From: Maribacter sedimenticola
GTDB lineage: Bacteria > Bacteroidota > Bacteroidia > Flavobacteriales > Flavobacteriaceae
Direction of reading: 5' to 3'
DNA length: 64,000 bases
Assembly (NCBI RefSeq): GCF_900188415.1
Contig: NZ_FZNV01000003.1
Location: forward strand, 124,001 to 188,000
Shown: one piece after another, positions 63,479 through 64,000 of the stretch
Layout of the letters: the number at the start of each line of letters is the position of its first letter
Position numbering within the stretch: the stretch's first letter is position 1
Program-made: the position numbers and the translations under genes
The notes under the pieces: generated by a model
Database searches by the model: none
The model's input: only the letters and a program-made list of their open reading frames with translations
What the model was told of the DNA's origin: nothing

Positions 63479-63712
63479 TAAAATTATTTTAGCTGACCCT
63501 AAAATATACCATGTTCAAAACCCATACTGATTCTATTGCGTAAAATACTATCCCTTAAGCAATAACGAACCTCATACAATATCCTGATTTTGACCAAGTT
63601 CAACAGTATTGTTAAGGTTCACACTTATTATTTGCCCTTACACAACAAATAATTTTAACACTTAGCGTTCATTATCATATTTGATGATAATACATCGTAC
63701 AAAACCAACAAC

Positions 63713-64000
63713 ATGCCTAACTTAACGAAAGTTATATCCCTCATACTTTTATTCATAAGCATAAACCTATCCTCCCAAGAATTTACGACCATTTGGACTA
63801 CCACCAATAGTAGTTCGGGCTCTTCGGGGAACAGTGAAGTCAGCATTCCTACCAACCCTGCATATACCACATATAATTATAATGTAGATTGGGGAGATGG
63901 TACTTCAGATGCCAATGTAACCGGCAATATATTACACACGTATGCCACCTCTGGAACCTATACCATAAAAATCAGCGGTAGTTTTCCCGCTATATATTTT
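63713..64000 (+). CDS. BspA-type surface protein, N-terminal fragment (cut by window edge)
   Basis: From ATG 63713 the frame is open to the last base (96 residues). It begins with a signal peptide (VISLILLFISINLSSQ) and continues WTTTNSSSGSSGNSEVSIPT, YNYNVDWGDGTSD, ILHTYATSGTYTIKISG and FPAIYF. This is the start of the DUF285/BspA leucine-rich surface proteins with an N-terminal PKD-like domain. The leucine-rich part lies outside the window. Confidence 0.85.
   Translation, partial: MPNLTKVISLILLFISINLSSQEFTTIWTTTNSSSGSSGNSEVSIPTNPAYTTYNYNVDWGDGTSDANVTGNILHTYATSGTYTIKISGSFPAIYF

Overview
The window looks like chromosomal DNA of a marine-type member of the Flavobacteriaceae (Bacteroidota). 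The DNA is visibly AT-rich. Secreted proteins carry Bacteroidota-style lipoboxes and signal peptides. One clear Bacteroidota promoter (TTG-N19-TATATTTG, 19984-20013) is present. The arginine operon uses the ArgF' (N-acyl-ornithine) type of transcarbamylase, and a BspA-type surface protein starts at the right edge. No rRNA, tRNA or CRISPR was seen.

Region 1 (1-17.7 kb) is an accessory array of small, unrelated, plus-strand genes: kelch lipoproteins, secreted unknowns, a Mokosh-type anti-phage pair (kinase-helicase plus PLD nuclease), DUF1801, SRPBCC, DUF1772, Crp/Fnr plus SDR, an epoxide hydrolase and DUF2200. The genes are separated by long imperfect palindromes about 100-130 bp long. The five best have matching 15-20 nt arms 70-77 nt apart, and several end in a GTTAGGC-like box. 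This resembles an integron attC cassette array without an integrase in view. A separate 335-425 bp repeat (called D here) sits exactly at three of these junctions and, in collapsed form, at a fourth. An IS481-type element with a nonsense codon in its transposase has entered one cassette. Several decayed gene fragments are present.

Region 2 (17.8-36.6 kb) holds small regulator/enzyme pairs: Fur-like with a thioredoxin-reductase-like flavoprotein and methyltransferase, Crp with MBL-fold and SnoaL-like proteins, HxlR with an alpha/beta hydrolase, SDR with AraC and a membrane protein, and Crp with DoxX. It also holds methionine aminopeptidase, an amidohydrolase, an M23 peptidase, an RDD protein and a SigZ-type sigma factor. 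Palindromic operators are visible for the Fur-like and HxlR regulators.

Region 3 (36.6-50.2 kb) carries metabolic and envelope genes: PhzF, GTP cyclohydrolase II, a methyltransferase, a DUF885 lipoprotein, a type-B carboxylesterase, a secreted protein with a duplicated domain, TetR plus AhpD-like (two matching operators), an MBL lipoprotein, an arginase-family enzyme and a GT-C mannosyltransferase-like protein.

Region 4 (50.2-62.6 kb) is a near-complete arginine/proline operon: a short ORF ending in Arg-Arg-Arg-Arg-Pro (a possible attenuation leader), a GNAT acetyltransferase, argG, argC, proC, argD, proA, proB, argF', an SDR, argB, argE and argH. Unusual 7-bp tandem repeats lie in two of its spacers. 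A convergent BrkB/YihY gene and the start of a surface protein close the window.
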